DNA of 64,000 nt from Oceanospirillales bacterium (GTDB lineage Bacteria > Pseudomonadota > Gammaproteobacteria > Pseudomonadales > Balneatricaceae): positions 124,001 to 188,000 of the forward strand of contig JAAEYW010000006.1 in NCBI GenBank assembly GCA_018223185.1, written 5' to 3'. Below are positions 17,293 through 28,476 of this stretch, one piece after another. Position 1 is the stretch's first letter, and each line of letters opens with the position of its first letter. Below the pieces are notes generated by a model that saw only the letters and a list, made by a program, of their open reading frames with translations, did no database searches and was not told where the DNA came from. A program made the translations under genes and the position numbers.

Positions 17293-17886
17293 ATGAGCTT
17301 ATCTATAATTTTATCTATGTCTGCGTTTGCACTGGCCGCGTCTATTTCACCCGGACCGGTAAATCTGGTATGCCTGAGCAGTGGTACCCGACACTCTATC
17401 TATGAAGGACTGGTATTTGTTACTGGCGCAACTCTGGGTTTTATAATTCTGTTTATCGCTATCGGGCTCGGCCTTTATAGAACGCTTGAAACGCTCCCCG
17501 CTTTAAATATTTTACTGCGCTGGGGCGGCGTAATATTCCTGCTTTACCTGAGCTTCAAACTTGCCGTTTTTGACGGGCAATTGCCAGAAAACCAATCAGA
17601 TCAGGCTCCAAGCCTTATAACTGGTGCGATGATGCAGTGGCTCAACCCTAAAGCCTGGCTGGCCTCAGCATCAGGAATTGGCGCATATACCAGCGGTAAT
17701 GATATGCAGCAACTCCTTCTTTTTGCAGCACTCTATCTGCCTATCTGTTGGCTATCATTGGGGAGCTGGGTTTATGCCGGTGCGTTATTACGCAGATATA
17801 TCAACCAGCCATCGATACTAAAAATAATCAACCGGACACTGGCAGCACTACTTGTGCTGAGCTCTGTTTATCTTATCACTGAGTAA
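17293..17886 (+). CDS. LysE/RhtB family exporter
   Basis: This 197-residue protein exports amino acids or related metabolites across the inner membrane. It shows the family's SISPGPVNLVCLSSGTRHS start, about six hydrophobic segments and the QWLNPKAWLAS motif in the middle. A strong AGGAGG ribosome binding site precedes the ATG. The adjacent convergent AraC regulator is a likely controller, and the two 3' ends overlap by 39 bases. The substrate is not readable from the sequence. Confidence 0.9.
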   Translation: MSLSIILSMSAFALAASISPGPVNLVCLSSGTRHSIYEGLVFVTGATLGFIILFIAIGLGLYRTLETLPALNILLRWGGVIFLLYLSFKLAVFDGQLPENQSDQAPSLITGAMMQWLNPKAWLASASGIGAYTSGNDMQQLLLFAALYLPICWLSLGSWVYAGALLRRYINQPSILKIINRTLAALLVLSSVYLITE

Positions 17887-18702
17887 AGATTGCCTGTACT
17901 GCTTTGGGGTAGCGGCCAGCATCCGCTTAAAAGTACGCTGAAAATGGGGCTGATCTGAAAAACCGGCAACCAGCGCAGCCTCAACTATCGAACGGCCCTG
18001 TTTTAATTCAGACTGTCCACGCTGAATTCGCTGATTTACCTGGTAGGCGTGGGGCGTTAAACCAAAATAACGCTTAAATGACCTGATAAGATGGCCTTCA
18101 CTGTAGCCGGTACGAAGACACATCTCTTCTAATGTAACCTCCTCTGCTGCATTTTCATCAAGATAACCCGCAAGGTCACTGAGTACCTGCGGCACGCTTT
18201 CAAGCAGCAAGGGACGCCTATCAACTAAAGACACCATCAAGTCTGAAAGATATTCAATGACAGCGGTTTGCTTCTCTGGCAGATCCACCTGAGAGTTCAG
18301 CAAGCATGACACCATCTGACAATAGCCATCATACAAGCAGCGCTCTGAAACAATCGCTGTAGCAATATCCTCCCATACAGGCTCATCCAGCAAACCCAAC
18401 TGATATCGCAGCGTGGTTAGCCACTGAGTATCAATATAGAGCATAAGATAAGCCCAGGGCTGATTATCAATCGGATTACAGGCATGAACCCAGCCAGGGT
18501 TTATCAGTACCAGATCACCGGCACCGACCTGACACCGATCATTACGATAACAAAATGTACTCTGGCCTTCGGTAATAGCACCTATGGACCACTGAGCGTG
18601 ACTATGCGGCGCATAACAGACCTTGCGTCCATCAGCAACTTTGCGCACCTCAACATATGGCATCCGTGAATCACGCCAGAACACAGGCCTAGCTCTGTCC
18701 AT
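17848..18702 (-). CDS. AraC family transcriptional regulator
   Basis: This 284-residue regulator has an N-terminal cupin-like AraC sensor domain (HSHAQWSIGAI, GDLVLINPGWVHACNP) and a C-terminal double helix-turn-helix (LEEMCLRTGYSEGHLIRSFKRYFG and GFSDQPHFQRTFKRMLAATPKQYR). The start is the ATG at 18702, behind AGAGGGAG; an earlier in-frame TTG is unlikely. Regulators of this type often control an adjacent LysE exporter in response to an amino acid. Its final 39 bases lie inside the LysE gene on the opposite strand. Confidence 0.9.
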   Translation of the reverse strand: MDRARPVFWRDSRMPYVEVRKVADGRKVCYAPHSHAQWSIGAITEGQSTFCYRNDRCQVGAGDLVLINPGWVHACNPIDNQPWAYLMLYIDTQWLTTLRYQLGLLDEPVWEDIATAIVSERCLYDGYCQMVSCLLNSQVDLPEKQTAVIEYLSDLMVSLVDRRPLLLESVPQVLSDLAGYLDENAAEEVTLEEMCLRTGYSEGHLIRSFKRYFGLTPHAYQVNQRIQRGQSELKQGRSIVEAALVAGFSDQPHFQRTFKRMLAATPKQYRQSLLSDKINRAQHK

Positions 18703-18771
18703 GCACTCCCTCTTTGCTGTCAAAACGATAGATTCCCCGTCCTGGCAACAATATCAGTACGCCAGACAGGC

Positions 18772-19272
18772 TCACAACTCGCTTTCCTGAGGAATAATCT
18801 GATCCCCTACACTGACACGCCCGGATTCCAGAATACGGGCACACAGCCCGCCATACCCCAGCATAGCAGCCGCTCCTCCCTGCCCCAGCGCCTGATCCAT
18901 ACGCACACAGGGATGACACAAAGCGGTCGCTTCAAATAACGCCGTTCCAATTCTGAACTGCTGATGCCTTAAGGCATTCAGATTTATGCCACTGACTACC
19001 AGATTACGGCGCAATAACGCGGGATCAACCCGATCGAGACCGGTATAGATTTCGATCAGACGGATAAACTCAACAGAGATCAGCGTCACCTGCCGCGCGG
19101 ACCCGGGTGTTTTGCTACAACGATGATCACCTTTCAGCCCCAGTCCCGCCAGCGCCTCGACAGAATCGACAATCGCAAGCTCCTGTTTACGCTTTGGCCG
19201 CAAACCGATCCATTCAAGCCTGCCAGGCTCAAGATCATGTAAATACCGGGCAAACAGCTGCTTCTGAGTCAT
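18772..19272 (-). CDS. MOSC domain-containing protein
   Basis: This 166-residue protein is a stand-alone MOSC domain. It shows LKGDHRCSKTPGSARQVTLIS, the DPALLRRNLVVSGINL block and a cysteine-bearing ALCHPCVRMDQAL segment. MOSC domains occur in molybdenum-cofactor sulfurases and in YiiM/mARC proteins that reduce N-hydroxylated compounds using molybdenum cofactor. The gene is five bases from the HlyU-like gene on the same strand and probably shares its transcript. The substrate is unknown. Confidence 0.88.
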   Translation of the reverse strand: MTQKQLFARYLHDLEPGRLEWIGLRPKRKQELAIVDSVEALAGLGLKGDHRCSKTPGSARQVTLISVEFIRLIEIYTGLDRVDPALLRRNLVVSGINLNALRHQQFRIGTALFEATALCHPCVRMDQALGQGGAAAMLGYGGLCARILESGRVSVGDQIIPQESEL

Positions 19273-19277
19273 AAATA

Positions 19278-19556
19278 CTAAAAGATTCCGTCACCCTGCT
19301 GATCGATCATCTGCTTCGCTTTACGCACCATCTCTGCGGCACAGCTTTCACTGGAAGGCAGCATATCAGCACGGATAAAGCGATGATTCCGCTCTCCTTT
19401 GGTAATCACCCCATTGACCCGGTAGCCCCCATCTTCCCGTATCGGCGCTGGGGTTATAGTAAACCCCTGATATTCTTCTGATGGGAGAGCCTCTGGCTCT
19501 TTAGGATCATTTGAAGCGGAGGTAAACATCGATTTAACAGTAGAAAACAAACTCAT
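19278..19556 (-). CDS. HlyU family protein
   Basis: This 92-residue protein matches the HlyU family, with YQGFTITPAPIREDGGYRVNG in the centre and FIRADMLPSSESCAAEMVRKAKQMID at the end. Family members are annotated as transcriptional regulators after a Vibrio virulence activator, but this short form lacks an obvious helix-turn-helix, so regulation is doubtful here. It sits just upstream of the MOSC gene. Confidence 0.78.
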   Translation of the reverse strand: MSLFSTVKSMFTSASNDPKEPEALPSEEYQGFTITPAPIREDGGYRVNGVITKGERNHRFIRADMLPSSESCAAEMVRKAKQMIDQQGDGIF

Positions 19557-19620
19557 AACAACTCCCTAAGAATATATAGCAACAGAATACATCAAGTTAA
19601 CTTAATACGCAGGCACAAAA

Positions 19621-19640
19621 AAACCGCCCGTAGGCGGTTT
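19621..19640. terminator. Bidirectional terminator between sucD and the HlyU-like gene
   Basis: An 8-bp stem AAACCGCC/GGCGGTTT with a CGTA loop is flanked by A residues on the left and T residues on the right, so it can work on both strands. It would end the sucCD transcript on the minus strand, after the REP-like palindrome. Confidence 0.88.
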
Positions 19641-19643
19641 TTT

Positions 19644-19680
19644 CTAGCCACTAGCAAGGCGCGAAGCGCCGTCTAGCAAC
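19644..19680. repeat. REP-like palindrome, copy A (GCGAAGC hairpin)
   Basis: The hairpin GGCGC-GAA-GCGCC (19658-19670) is flanked on the left by CTAGCCACTAGCAA and on the right by GTCTAGCAAC. The same CTAG-rich flanks and GCGAAGC core recur three times at 43.2-43.4 kb. It lies 10 bases after the sucD stop, before the terminator. Confidence 0.75.
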
Positions 19681-19689
19681 TCGGGCGTT

Positions 19690-20565
19690 TTATGCCCAAC
19701 CAGTCACTTCACGCAGACCGTCAGCGATCTGTGCCAGAGAGCGAACAGTCTTAACGCCAGCAGCTTCAAGTGCAGCAAACTTCTCGTCTGCAGTACCTTT
19801 ACCACCGGAGATGATAGCGCCAGCATGACCCATACGCTTACCTGCAGGCGCAGTAACACCAGCGATGTAAGACACAACAGGCTTAGTTACGTTAGCCTTG
19901 ATGTATGCAGCAGCTTCCTCTTCAGCGGAACCACCGATCTCACCGATCATAACGATCGCTTCAGTCTGCGGGTCATTCTGGAACATTTCCAGAATATCGA
20001 TGAAGTTAGAACCAGGGATCGGGTCACCACCGATACCGACACAGGTAGACTGACCGAAACCAGCATCTGTAGTCTGCTTAACCGCTTCATAGGTCAGCGT
20101 ACCAGAACGGGACACGATACCCACTTTACCTGGCAGATGGATGTGGCCTGGCATGATACCGATCTTACACTCTCCCGGAGTGATAACACCCGGGCAGTTT
20201 GGTCCGATCAGGCGTACACCCAGATTGTCACATACCACTTTACACTCAAGCATATCCATAACCGGAATGTGCTCAGTGATACATACGATCAGCTTAATAC
20301 CGCTGTTCGCAGCTTCCAGGATAGAATCCTTACAGAATGGTGCTGGAACGTAGATAACAGATGCATCTGCGCCAGTCGCTTCAACAGCTTCAGCAACAGT
20401 GTTAAATACTGGCAGACCCAGGTGCTCAGTTCCACCTTTACCCGGAGTAACACCGCCAACCATCTTGGTGCCGTATGCAATAGCCTGCTCAGAGTGGAAG
20501 GTACCCTGACCACCAGTGAAACCCTGACAGATTACTTTGGTGTCTTTATTAATCAGAACGGACAT
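19690..20565 (-). CDS. sucD: Succinyl-CoA synthetase alpha subunit
   Basis: SucD (291 residues) binds CoA and carries the phosphohistidine of succinyl-CoA synthetase, which makes succinate and NTP. Visible landmarks are the [15 protein letters not shown] CoA-binding loop, the [11 protein letters not shown] segment and the active-site stretch [17 protein letters not shown] with the phosphorylated His. It starts two bases after sucC, consistent with equimolar expression of the two subunits. A REP-like palindrome and a terminator follow. Confidence 0.98.
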   Translation of the reverse strand: MSVLINKDTKVICQGFTGGQGTFHSEQAIAYGTKMVGGVTPGKGGTEHLGLPVFNTVAEAVEATGADASVIYVPAPFCKDSILEAANSGIKLIVCITEHIPVMDMLECKVVCDNLGVRLIGPNCPGVITPGECKIGIMPGHIHLPGKVGIVSRSGTLTYEAVKQTTDAGFGQSTCVGIGGDPIPGSNFIDILEMFQNDPQTEAIVMIGEIGGSAEEEAAAYIKANVTKPVVSYIAGVTAPAGKRMGHAGAIISGGKGTADEKFAALEAAGVKTVRSLAQIADGLREVTGWA

Positions 20566-20567
20566 TA

Positions 20568-21734
20568 TTATTTACCCTCCGCTGCTTTAACTGCCTGCTC
20601 AGCAGCATCAGTCAGACTGGTTGCTGCAATGATGTCCAGACCAGACTCAGACAGCAGTTTGGAGCCCAGCTCAGCATTGTTACCTTCCAGACGTACAACA
20701 ACCGGTACGTTTACGCCTACTTCTTTCACTGCACCGATAATACCTTCAGCAATCAGATCGCAACGAACGATACCACCAAAGATGTTAACCAGTACGGCTT
20801 TAACCTTAGAGTCTTCAAGAATAATCTTGAACGCTTCGGTTACACGCTCTTTAGTCGCGCCGCCACCAACGTCCAGGAAGTTAGCCGGGAAGCCACCGTG
20901 CAGAGATACGATATCCATCGTACCCATTGCCAGGCCTGCACCGTTAACCATGCAGCCGATGCTGCCATCCAGAGCTACGTAGTTCAGATCCCACTGAGCT
21001 GCACGCGCTTCACGCTCGTCTTCCTGTGATGGATCTTCCATCGCCTGAAGATCTTTATGGCGGTAAACAGCGTTGCCGTCGATCGCTACTTTAGCGTCCA
21101 GACAGTGCAGGTTCCCTTCGGTAGTGATAACCAGCGGGTTAATTTCAAGCAGTGCCAGATCTTTCTCTTTGAACATCTTAGCCAGACCCAGGAAGATCTG
21201 AGTAAACTGCTTGATCTGAACGCCTTCCAGACCCAGTTTGAATGCCAGTTCGCGAGCCTGGTAAGGCTGCGCACCCGTAACCGGATCAATGGTAGCTTTC
21301 AGAATTTTTTCAGGCGATTCTTCTGCAACTTTCTCGATCTCAACACCACCTTCGGTGGATGCCATGAAAACGATACGACGAGAAGAACGGTCCACAACCG
21401 CACCCAGATACAGCTCGTTAGCGATATCAGTGCAGTCTTCTACTAAAATTTTGGAAACCGGCTGACCATTAGCGTCAGTCTGATAAGTCACCAGGTTTTT
21501 ACCCAGCCAGTTGGCCGCAAAAGCCTGAGCTTCTTCAGGGGAATCAACCAGCTTAACGCCGCCGGCTTTACCACGTCCACCTGCGTGAACCTGAGTCTTA
21601 ACAACCCACTTATCACCACCAATTTTCAGAGCCGCTTCAGCAGCAGCTTCAGGGGTATCTACCGCGATTCCATTAGAAACCGGCAGACCATATTCGGCAA
21701 ACAGCTGTTTGCCCTGGTACTCATGAAGATTCAT
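20568..21734 (-). CDS. sucC: Succinyl-CoA synthetase beta subunit
   Basis: SucC (388 residues) has an N-terminal ATP-grasp domain ([30 protein letters not shown]) that sets nucleotide use. The C-terminal ligase domain ([18 protein letters not shown]) contacts the alpha subunit. Length and motifs match the family. It is separated from lpd by 160 bases that contain a stable hairpin, so sucCD may have partly separate expression. Confidence 0.98.
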   Translation of the reverse strand: MNLHEYQGKQLFAEYGLPVSNGIAVDTPEAAAEAALKIGGDKWVVKTQVHAGGRGKAGGVKLVDSPEEAQAFAANWLGKNLVTYQTDANGQPVSKILVEDCTDIANELYLGAVVDRSSRRIVFMASTEGGVEIEKVAEESPEKILKATIDPVTGAQPYQARELAFKLGLEGVQIKQFTQIFLGLAKMFKEKDLALLEINPLVITTEGNLHCLDAKVAIDGNAVYRHKDLQAMEDPSQEDEREARAAQWDLNYVALDGSIGCMVNGAGLAMGTMDIVSLHGGFPANFLDVGGGATKERVTEAFKIILEDSKVKAVLVNIFGGIVRCDLIAEGIIGAVKEVGVNVPVVVRLEGNNAELGSKLLSESGLDIIAATSLTDAAEQAVKAAEGK

Positions 21735-21850
21735 GCTCTAATCCGTCGTCTTTTTTCACACTTATTAGGACTCTGTAAAACGATATAGAGAAAGTATCTT
21801 TTTACAGCCCAATTGTTTCAGGTAATAAACTATCCACCCTCAACAATAAT

Positions 21851-21870
21851 CGACCGGGGTTACCCGGTCG
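21851..21870 (-). terminator. Hairpin between lpd and sucC (weak terminator or attenuator)
   Basis: An 8-bp stem CGACCGGG/CCCGGTCG with a 4-base loop lies 24 bases after the lpd stop. On the minus strand it is followed by an AT-rich stretch without a real T tract, so partial termination or 3'-end protection is more likely than full termination. Confidence 0.6.
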
Positions 21871-21894
21871 AAATTTCAAACTATTGTACAGCGA

Positions 21895-23328
<1,434 letters not shown>

Positions 23329-23368
23329 TTATTACCTACCTATCTATTCGTTCTAATAAGGGACCGAC

Positions 23369-24586
23369 TCAGACTTCCAAAAGCATACGTGCAGGGTCTT
23401 CCAGAAGGTCTTTAATAGTCACGAGGAATTGTACCGCTTCCTTACCATCAATCATACGATGGTCGTAGGACAGCGCCAGGTACATCATTGGCAGAATTTC
23501 TACCTGTCCATTCACTGCCATCGGGCGCTCCTGGATCTTATGCATACCCATGATTGCAGTCTGTGGCGGATTAAGAATAGGAGTGGACATCAGGGAACCG
23601 AACACACCACCGTTCGTGATGGTGAAAGTACCGCCCTGCATATCATCAAGACCCAGCTTACCGTCACGACCGCGCTTACCGAAGTCAGCAATCGTGGACT
23701 CGACATCAGCAAGGCTCATACTATCTGTGTCACGCAGAACCGGTACCATCAGGCCACGTTCTGTTGATACAGCAACACCGATATCCTGGTACGCATGGTA
23801 AACCATATCGTTACCATCGATTGAAGCGTTAACAGCAGGGAAACGTTTCAGCGCTTCAGTCGCCGCTTTAACGAAGAAAGACATGAAACCCAGACGAGTA
23901 CCATTATGGGTTTTCTCGAACAGGTCTTTGTACTGCTTACGCAGTTCCATAACCGGCTTCATGTTAACTTCATTGTAAGTAGTCAGCATCGCTGCATTCT
24001 GCTGAGCTTCTACCAGTCGCTTAGCAATAGTGGCACGCAGACGGGTCATCGGAACACGCTTTTCAACGCGCGCACCGGAAGCGATATTCAGAGCGGCTGC
24101 ATTATCAACTTTAACCGGCTCAGCAGGGGCTGCAGCAGGCTTGTTTTTGAGGAAGTTAACGACATCCTCTTTAGTAATACCGCCATTTTTACCGGTACCT
24201 GGAATCTGATTGACATCCAGACCGTTTTCTTCAATCAGCTTACGTGCTGCCGGACCCACTTTCTCAGCATCGGTGATTGCTGAAGCATCAGCCACCGGAG
24301 CAGCCGCTGCAGGCGCAGAAGCCGCTGCGGGTGCTGCAGATGCTGCTGCACCCGCTTCAAAGATCGCCAGGACCTCTTCACTCAGTACCGTATCGCCTTC
24401 ACCTTTTAAAATCTCTTTGAGTACGCCATCGGCAGGCGCAACAACTTCCAGTACAACTTTATCTGTCTCAATATCAACGATCAGTTCATCGGTTGAACAA
24501 GCCTCACCCGGCTGTTTGTGCCAGGTCGCTACAGTACCGTCGGCTACGGATTCAGGGAAGGTCGGCGTTTTGATTTCGATTGACAT
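23369..24586 (-). CDS. sucB: 2-oxoglutarate dehydrogenase E2, dihydrolipoyl succinyltransferase
   Basis: SucB (405 residues) moves the succinyl group from E1 to CoA. The lipoyl domain has the ETDKVVLEV motif with lipoyl-lysine 43. An Ala/Pro-rich linker follows at about 80-105, then the E3-binding domain ([20 protein letters not shown]) at about 110-145 and the acyltransferase domain with the catalytic [15 protein letters not shown] block near the end. One lipoyl domain is normal for this enzyme. It lies between sucA (47-base gap) and lpdA. Confidence 0.97.
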   Translation of the reverse strand: MSIEIKTPTFPESVADGTVATWHKQPGEACSTDELIVDIETDKVVLEVVAPADGVLKEILKGEGDTVLSEEVLAIFEAGAAASAAPAAASAPAAAAPVADASAITDAEKVGPAARKLIEENGLDVNQIPGTGKNGGITKEDVVNFLKNKPAAAPAEPVKVDNAAALNIASGARVEKRVPMTRLRATIAKRLVEAQQNAAMLTTYNEVNMKPVMELRKQYKDLFEKTHNGTRLGFMSFFVKAATEALKRFPAVNASIDGNDMVYHAYQDIGVAVSTERGLMVPVLRDTDSMSLADVESTIADFGKRGRDGKLGLDDMQGGTFTITNGGVFGSLMSTPILNPPQTAIMGMHKIQERPMAVNGQVEILPMMYLALSYDHRMIDGKEAVQFLVTIKDLLEDPARMLLEV

Positions 24587-24633
24587 GTCTTTTCCTTTCT
24601 CAGTGCTACTAACAGGCGCTTTTATCCGGCCTG

Positions 24634-27465
24634 TTAGCCATTGATTGCTTCATTAACCAGTTTTTCCTGCTGCTCAAGGTGTACAGAGATGTAACCTACG
24701 GCAGGAGCTGCAGCGTGTGGACGACCCACACCTTCCAAATGAATCTTGTCATTGTGACGAGCCAGTGCGTGGCGCATGTGATGCTGCGAACAGTACCAAG
24801 CCCCCTGATTCATAGGCTCTTCCTGACACCAGACAACCGATTCCAGGTTAGTGTATTCTTTAATCGCATCGAACATCTGATGTTCAGGGAACGGATAAAG
24901 CTGTTCGATACGAATAATAGCTACATCGTCTTTTTCCAGCTCAGCGCGACGGTTATACAGATCGTAATAGACCTTGCCGCTACACAGCACCAGACGTTTA
25001 ACCTTCTTCGGTTCCAGCTGATCTGTTTCTGCAATCACTGGCAGGAACGCACCTTCGGATAACTCTTCTAGTGTTGATACGGCCTGCTTGTGGCGCAGCA
25101 AACTCTTAGGAGTCATAACCACCAGAGGTTTACGCAGAGGACGCACAATCTGACGACGCAACAGATGGAAAATCTGTGCAGGTGTCGTCGGTACACAAAC
25201 CTGAATATTATGTTCCGCACACAGCTGCAGGTAACGTTCCAGACGGGCTGAAGAGTGTTCAGGCCCCTGCCCTTCAAAACCATGAGGCAGCAACATAGTC
25301 AGACCACACAGACGTGCCCACTTGTGCTCGCCACTGGTAATAAACTGGTCAATTACTACCTGGGCACCGTTGGCGAAATCACCAAACTGAGCTTCCCAGA
25401 TAACCAGCGCATTCGGCATAGTGGTAGAGTAACCATACTCAAATGCCAAAACCGCCTCTTCAGAGAGGAATGAGTCATGCAGAGTCAGTCGTGGCTGGTC
25501 AGCAGCAATATTTTTGAGCGGCTCATACACCTCACCACTGCGCTGATCATGCAGCACTGCGTGACGGTGCGAGAAAGTGCCACGACCAACATCCTGACCG
25601 GTCAGACGTACCGGATACCCCTCAGCAAGAATAGAAGCATACGCCAGTGACTCAGCCATACCCCAGTTCAGCTCCATGGCACCAACAGCCATACGCTTAC
25701 GGTCATCGTAAATTTTCTGAACCTGACGCTGAACCTGGAATCCTTCAGGAACCTCACAGATCTTAGTACCCAGCTCCTGCAGCAGCTTAGTGTCTACCCG
25801 GGTATCACACTCAAATGACCACTCATGGCCAAGATAAGGCGTCCAGTCGACAAACAGTTCCTGATTCGGCTTCATCACCAGAGAGTGGGTTACGTGTTTG
25901 CCATCTTCAAGATCTTTACGGTATTCCTGCTCGAGCTGTTTGGCCTGCTCTTCAGTAATCACGCCTTCGGCGATCAGCTGCTGCGCATACAGTTCACGAG
26001 TGGATTTCTGCACCTTGATCTGTTTATACATCAGTGGCTGAGTACCAGACGGCTCGTCGGCCTCGTTATGTCCGCGACGACGATAGCACACCAGATCGAC
26101 GACTACGTCTTTCTTGAATTCAGTACGGTAATCAACTGCCAGCTGGGTAACAAAACGTACCGCTTCCGGGTCATCACCGTTCACATGGAAAATCGGTGCC
26201 TGTACCATTTTAGCGATATCAGTACAGTATTCAGACGAGCGCGAATCTTCCAGCTTGTTAGTGGTAAAACCAACCTGGTTGTTCACTACGATATGGATAG
26301 TACCGCCGGTTTTATAGGCACGGGTCTGAGACATCTGGAATGTCTCCATCACCACACCCTGACCTGCAAACGCCTGATCTCCGTGAATGTTTACCGGAAG
26401 TACGGTCGTACCAACTGGATCCAGACGACGGTCCTGACGGGCTCGTACAGACCCTTCAACTACCGGCGCGGAGATCTCAAGGTGAGATGGGTTAAATGCC
26501 ATCGCCAGGTGAACTTCACCACCACCGGTCATGACGTTGGATGAGAAACCCTGGTGGTATTTCACGTCACCGGAGGTTTCCAGTGTTTTCTTACCTTCAA
26601 ACTCACCAAACAGCTCTGCCGGGTTTTTACCGAAGATATTCACCAGAGTATTCAGACGCCCCCGGTGAGCCATGCCGATCACGACTTCTCGGGTACCCTG
26701 CTTACCAGCACGCTGAATCAGTGTATTCAGAGATACGATGAGCGATTCACCACCTTCCAAACCGAAACGCTTGGCGCCGGCAAAGCGTGAACCAAGATAT
26801 TTTTCCAGACCTTCAGCCGCGGTAAGACGCTCAAGCACCATCATTTTTTTGTCAACATCGACAACCGGATGGGAGCGAACAGGCTCAAGACGGGACTGAA
26901 TCCAGCGTTTTTCCTGAGTATCAACAATATGCATATACTCAGCCCCCACTGTTGTACAGTAGGTTTTCTTGAGATCTTCAATAATCTCTTTAAGCGTCGC
27001 TTCTTCAGTACCGAAGAACAGAGAGCCCAGCTGGAAGGTTGTATCAAAGTCAGCTTCAGAGAGCTCATGAAAGCGAGGATCAAGATCAGGTACCGATTCA
27101 CGCTCCATCAGATTCAGCGGATCAATATCCGCAGCCTGATGACCACGAACACGATAAGCGTTGATCATCCGCAAAACGCGAATTTGCTTCTTCTCATGCT
27201 CAGAACTCTGACTACTGCCGGCAGCAGGCGCTGCACGACGCTGATTCTTAGCCAGATACAAAAAATGATCCTGAACCGTAGAATGTGGAACATCCTGGGT
27301 CAGGTTATCGCCGACTTTGGGTAGCCGATCGAATTCTTCACGCCATTCCTGAGGAATCGCGTTGGGGTCCATCAGATAGGATTCATATAGCTGCTCAATG
27401 TAAGACAGGTTGCCACCGTAAAGATGGGCATTCTTCCACATCAGCTCCATTATGCCTTCTTGCAT
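24634..27465 (-). CDS. sucA: 2-oxoglutarate dehydrogenase E1
   Basis: SucA (943 residues) is the thiamine-diphosphate E1 component that decarboxylates 2-oxoglutarate. The N-terminus [19 protein letters not shown] matches the Pseudomonas type and supports the ATG at 27465. Further landmarks are [29 protein letters not shown] and the NQVGFTT thiamine-binding segment. It opens the sucAB-lpd unit, and a terminator 254 bases upstream separates it from sdhB, so it probably has its own promoter. Confidence 0.98.
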   Translation of the reverse strand: MQEGIMELMWKNAHLYGGNLSYIEQLYESYLMDPNAIPQEWREEFDRLPKVGDNLTQDVPHSTVQDHFLYLAKNQRRAAPAAGSSQSSEHEKKQIRVLRMINAYRVRGHQAADIDPLNLMERESVPDLDPRFHELSEADFDTTFQLGSLFFGTEEATLKEIIEDLKKTYCTTVGAEYMHIVDTQEKRWIQSRLEPVRSHPVVDVDKKMMVLERLTAAEGLEKYLGSRFAGAKRFGLEGGESLIVSLNTLIQRAGKQGTREVVIGMAHRGRLNTLVNIFGKNPAELFGEFEGKKTLETSGDVKYHQGFSSNVMTGGGEVHLAMAFNPSHLEISAPVVEGSVRARQDRRLDPVGTTVLPVNIHGDQAFAGQGVVMETFQMSQTRAYKTGGTIHIVVNNQVGFTTNKLEDSRSSEYCTDIAKMVQAPIFHVNGDDPEAVRFVTQLAVDYRTEFKKDVVVDLVCYRRRGHNEADEPSGTQPLMYKQIKVQKSTRELYAQQLIAEGVITEEQAKQLEQEYRKDLEDGKHVTHSLVMKPNQELFVDWTPYLGHEWSFECDTRVDTKLLQELGTKICEVPEGFQVQRQVQKIYDDRKRMAVGAMELNWGMAESLAYASILAEGYPVRLTGQDVGRGTFSHRHAVLHDQRSGEVYEPLKNIAADQPRLTLHDSFLSEEAVLAFEYGYSTTMPNALVIWEAQFGDFANGAQVVIDQFITSGEHKWARLCGLTMLLPHGFEGQGPEHSSARLERYLQLCAEHNIQVCVPTTPAQIFHLLRRQIVRPLRKPLVVMTPKSLLRHKQAVSTLEELSEGAFLPVIAETDQLEPKKVKRLVLCSGKVYYDLYNRRAELEKDDVAIIRIEQLYPFPEHQMFDAIKEYTNLESVVWCQEEPMNQGAWYCSQHHMRHALARHNDKIHLEGVGRPHAAAPAVGYISVHLEQQEKLVNEAING

Positions 27466-27718
27466 TCTTGATCACCCTGGCTCAGGGGTACTATCGAAGT
27501 CCAGGATGCACCACGTCCTGTCCAACTGGCCTGTTCCGGCCGTCCCCTGTTTAGTTACCGTTTATTAATGCTCACGTATATAGCCCGATAGAGGTACAGG
27601 CATACGGGACGTGATTCTACGCTTTTTAAAGCGAGGTTTATATATCAATGCAGCGGGAATTCTAAAAACTTTCCACACAAACAGATATAAGTCTTTTGAC
27701 TAGTACACAGGCAATAGT

Positions 27719-27750
27719 CAAAAAAAAGCGGCTCCCAATGGGAGCCGCTT
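27719..27750 (-). terminator. Intrinsic terminator after sdhB
   Basis: On the minus strand AAGCGGCTCCC and GGGAGCCGCTT form an 11-bp stem with a 3-base loop, followed by a run of T. It begins 9 bases after the sdhB stop and splits sdhCDAB from sucAB. Confidence 0.92.
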
Positions 27751-27759
27751 GGTTTGCAA

Positions 27760-28464
27760 TCAGGTTGCTTGTGAAATCAACATGTTGCGGATCTTTCCGA
27801 TTGCCTTAGTGGGGTTAAGTCCCTTGGGGCAAACATTGACACAGTTCATGATACCGTGGCAACGGAACACACTGAACGGATCATCAAGATCGGCCAGTCG
27901 CTCTGATGTTGCAGTATCACGGCTGTCAGCCAGGAACCGGTATGCCTGAAGCAGACCAGACGGACCGATAAACTTGTCCGGATTCCACCAGAAAGACGGA
28001 CACGCAGTTGAACAGCATGCACAGAGAATACACTCGTACAGTCCGTCCAGCTCAGCCCGCTCTTCCGGCGACTGCAGACGCTCGATAGCCGGCGGCGGGG
28101 TGTCATTGATCAGGAACGGCTTAATCTTCTCATACTGCTTGTAGAACTGACTCATATCTACAACCAGGTCGCGAATGACCGGCAGACCCGGCAACGGACG
28201 CAGTACCAGCTTATCGTTTTCAACAACGTCCGACAGCGGCGTAATACACGCCAGACCATTCAGGCCGTTCATATTCATACCATCAGAACCGCACACGCCC
28301 TCACGGCATGAACGACGGTAGCCCAGCGTCGGATCTTTATCTTTCAGCAGCTGTAACAGATCCAGCACCATGATGTCTTTGCCACCCGGGATATCAATAT
28401 GGATATCCTGCATGTAAGGCGCATCATCGATTTCAGGATTATAGCGATATACACTTACCAGCAT
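27760..28464 (-). CDS. sdhB: Succinate dehydrogenase iron-sulfur subunit
   Basis: SdhB (234 residues) carries electrons from the FAD of SdhA to ubiquinone through three clusters. The 2Fe-2S ligands are in SCREGVCGSDGMNMNG, the 4Fe-4S ligands in CILCACCSTACPSFWW, and the 3Fe-4S ligands in CHGIMNCVNVCPKGLNP with the paired earlier cysteines. It follows sdhA after 12 bases and is the last gene before the terminator. Confidence 0.98.
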   Translation of the reverse strand: MLVSVYRYNPEIDDAPYMQDIHIDIPGGKDIMVLDLLQLLKDKDPTLGYRRSCREGVCGSDGMNMNGLNGLACITPLSDVVENDKLVLRPLPGLPVIRDLVVDMSQFYKQYEKIKPFLINDTPPPAIERLQSPEERAELDGLYECILCACCSTACPSFWWNPDKFIGPSGLLQAYRFLADSRDTATSERLADLDDPFSVFRCHGIMNCVNVCPKGLNPTKAIGKIRNMLISQAT

Positions 28465-28476
28465 CGTAACAACCCC

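Noticed and set aside
19825-20982. Long plus-strand open frame (385 codons) opposite sucD and sucC
   Set aside because: It is antisense to two highly conserved genes; its low-complexity Thr/Ser-rich translation matches an artefact of codon bias.
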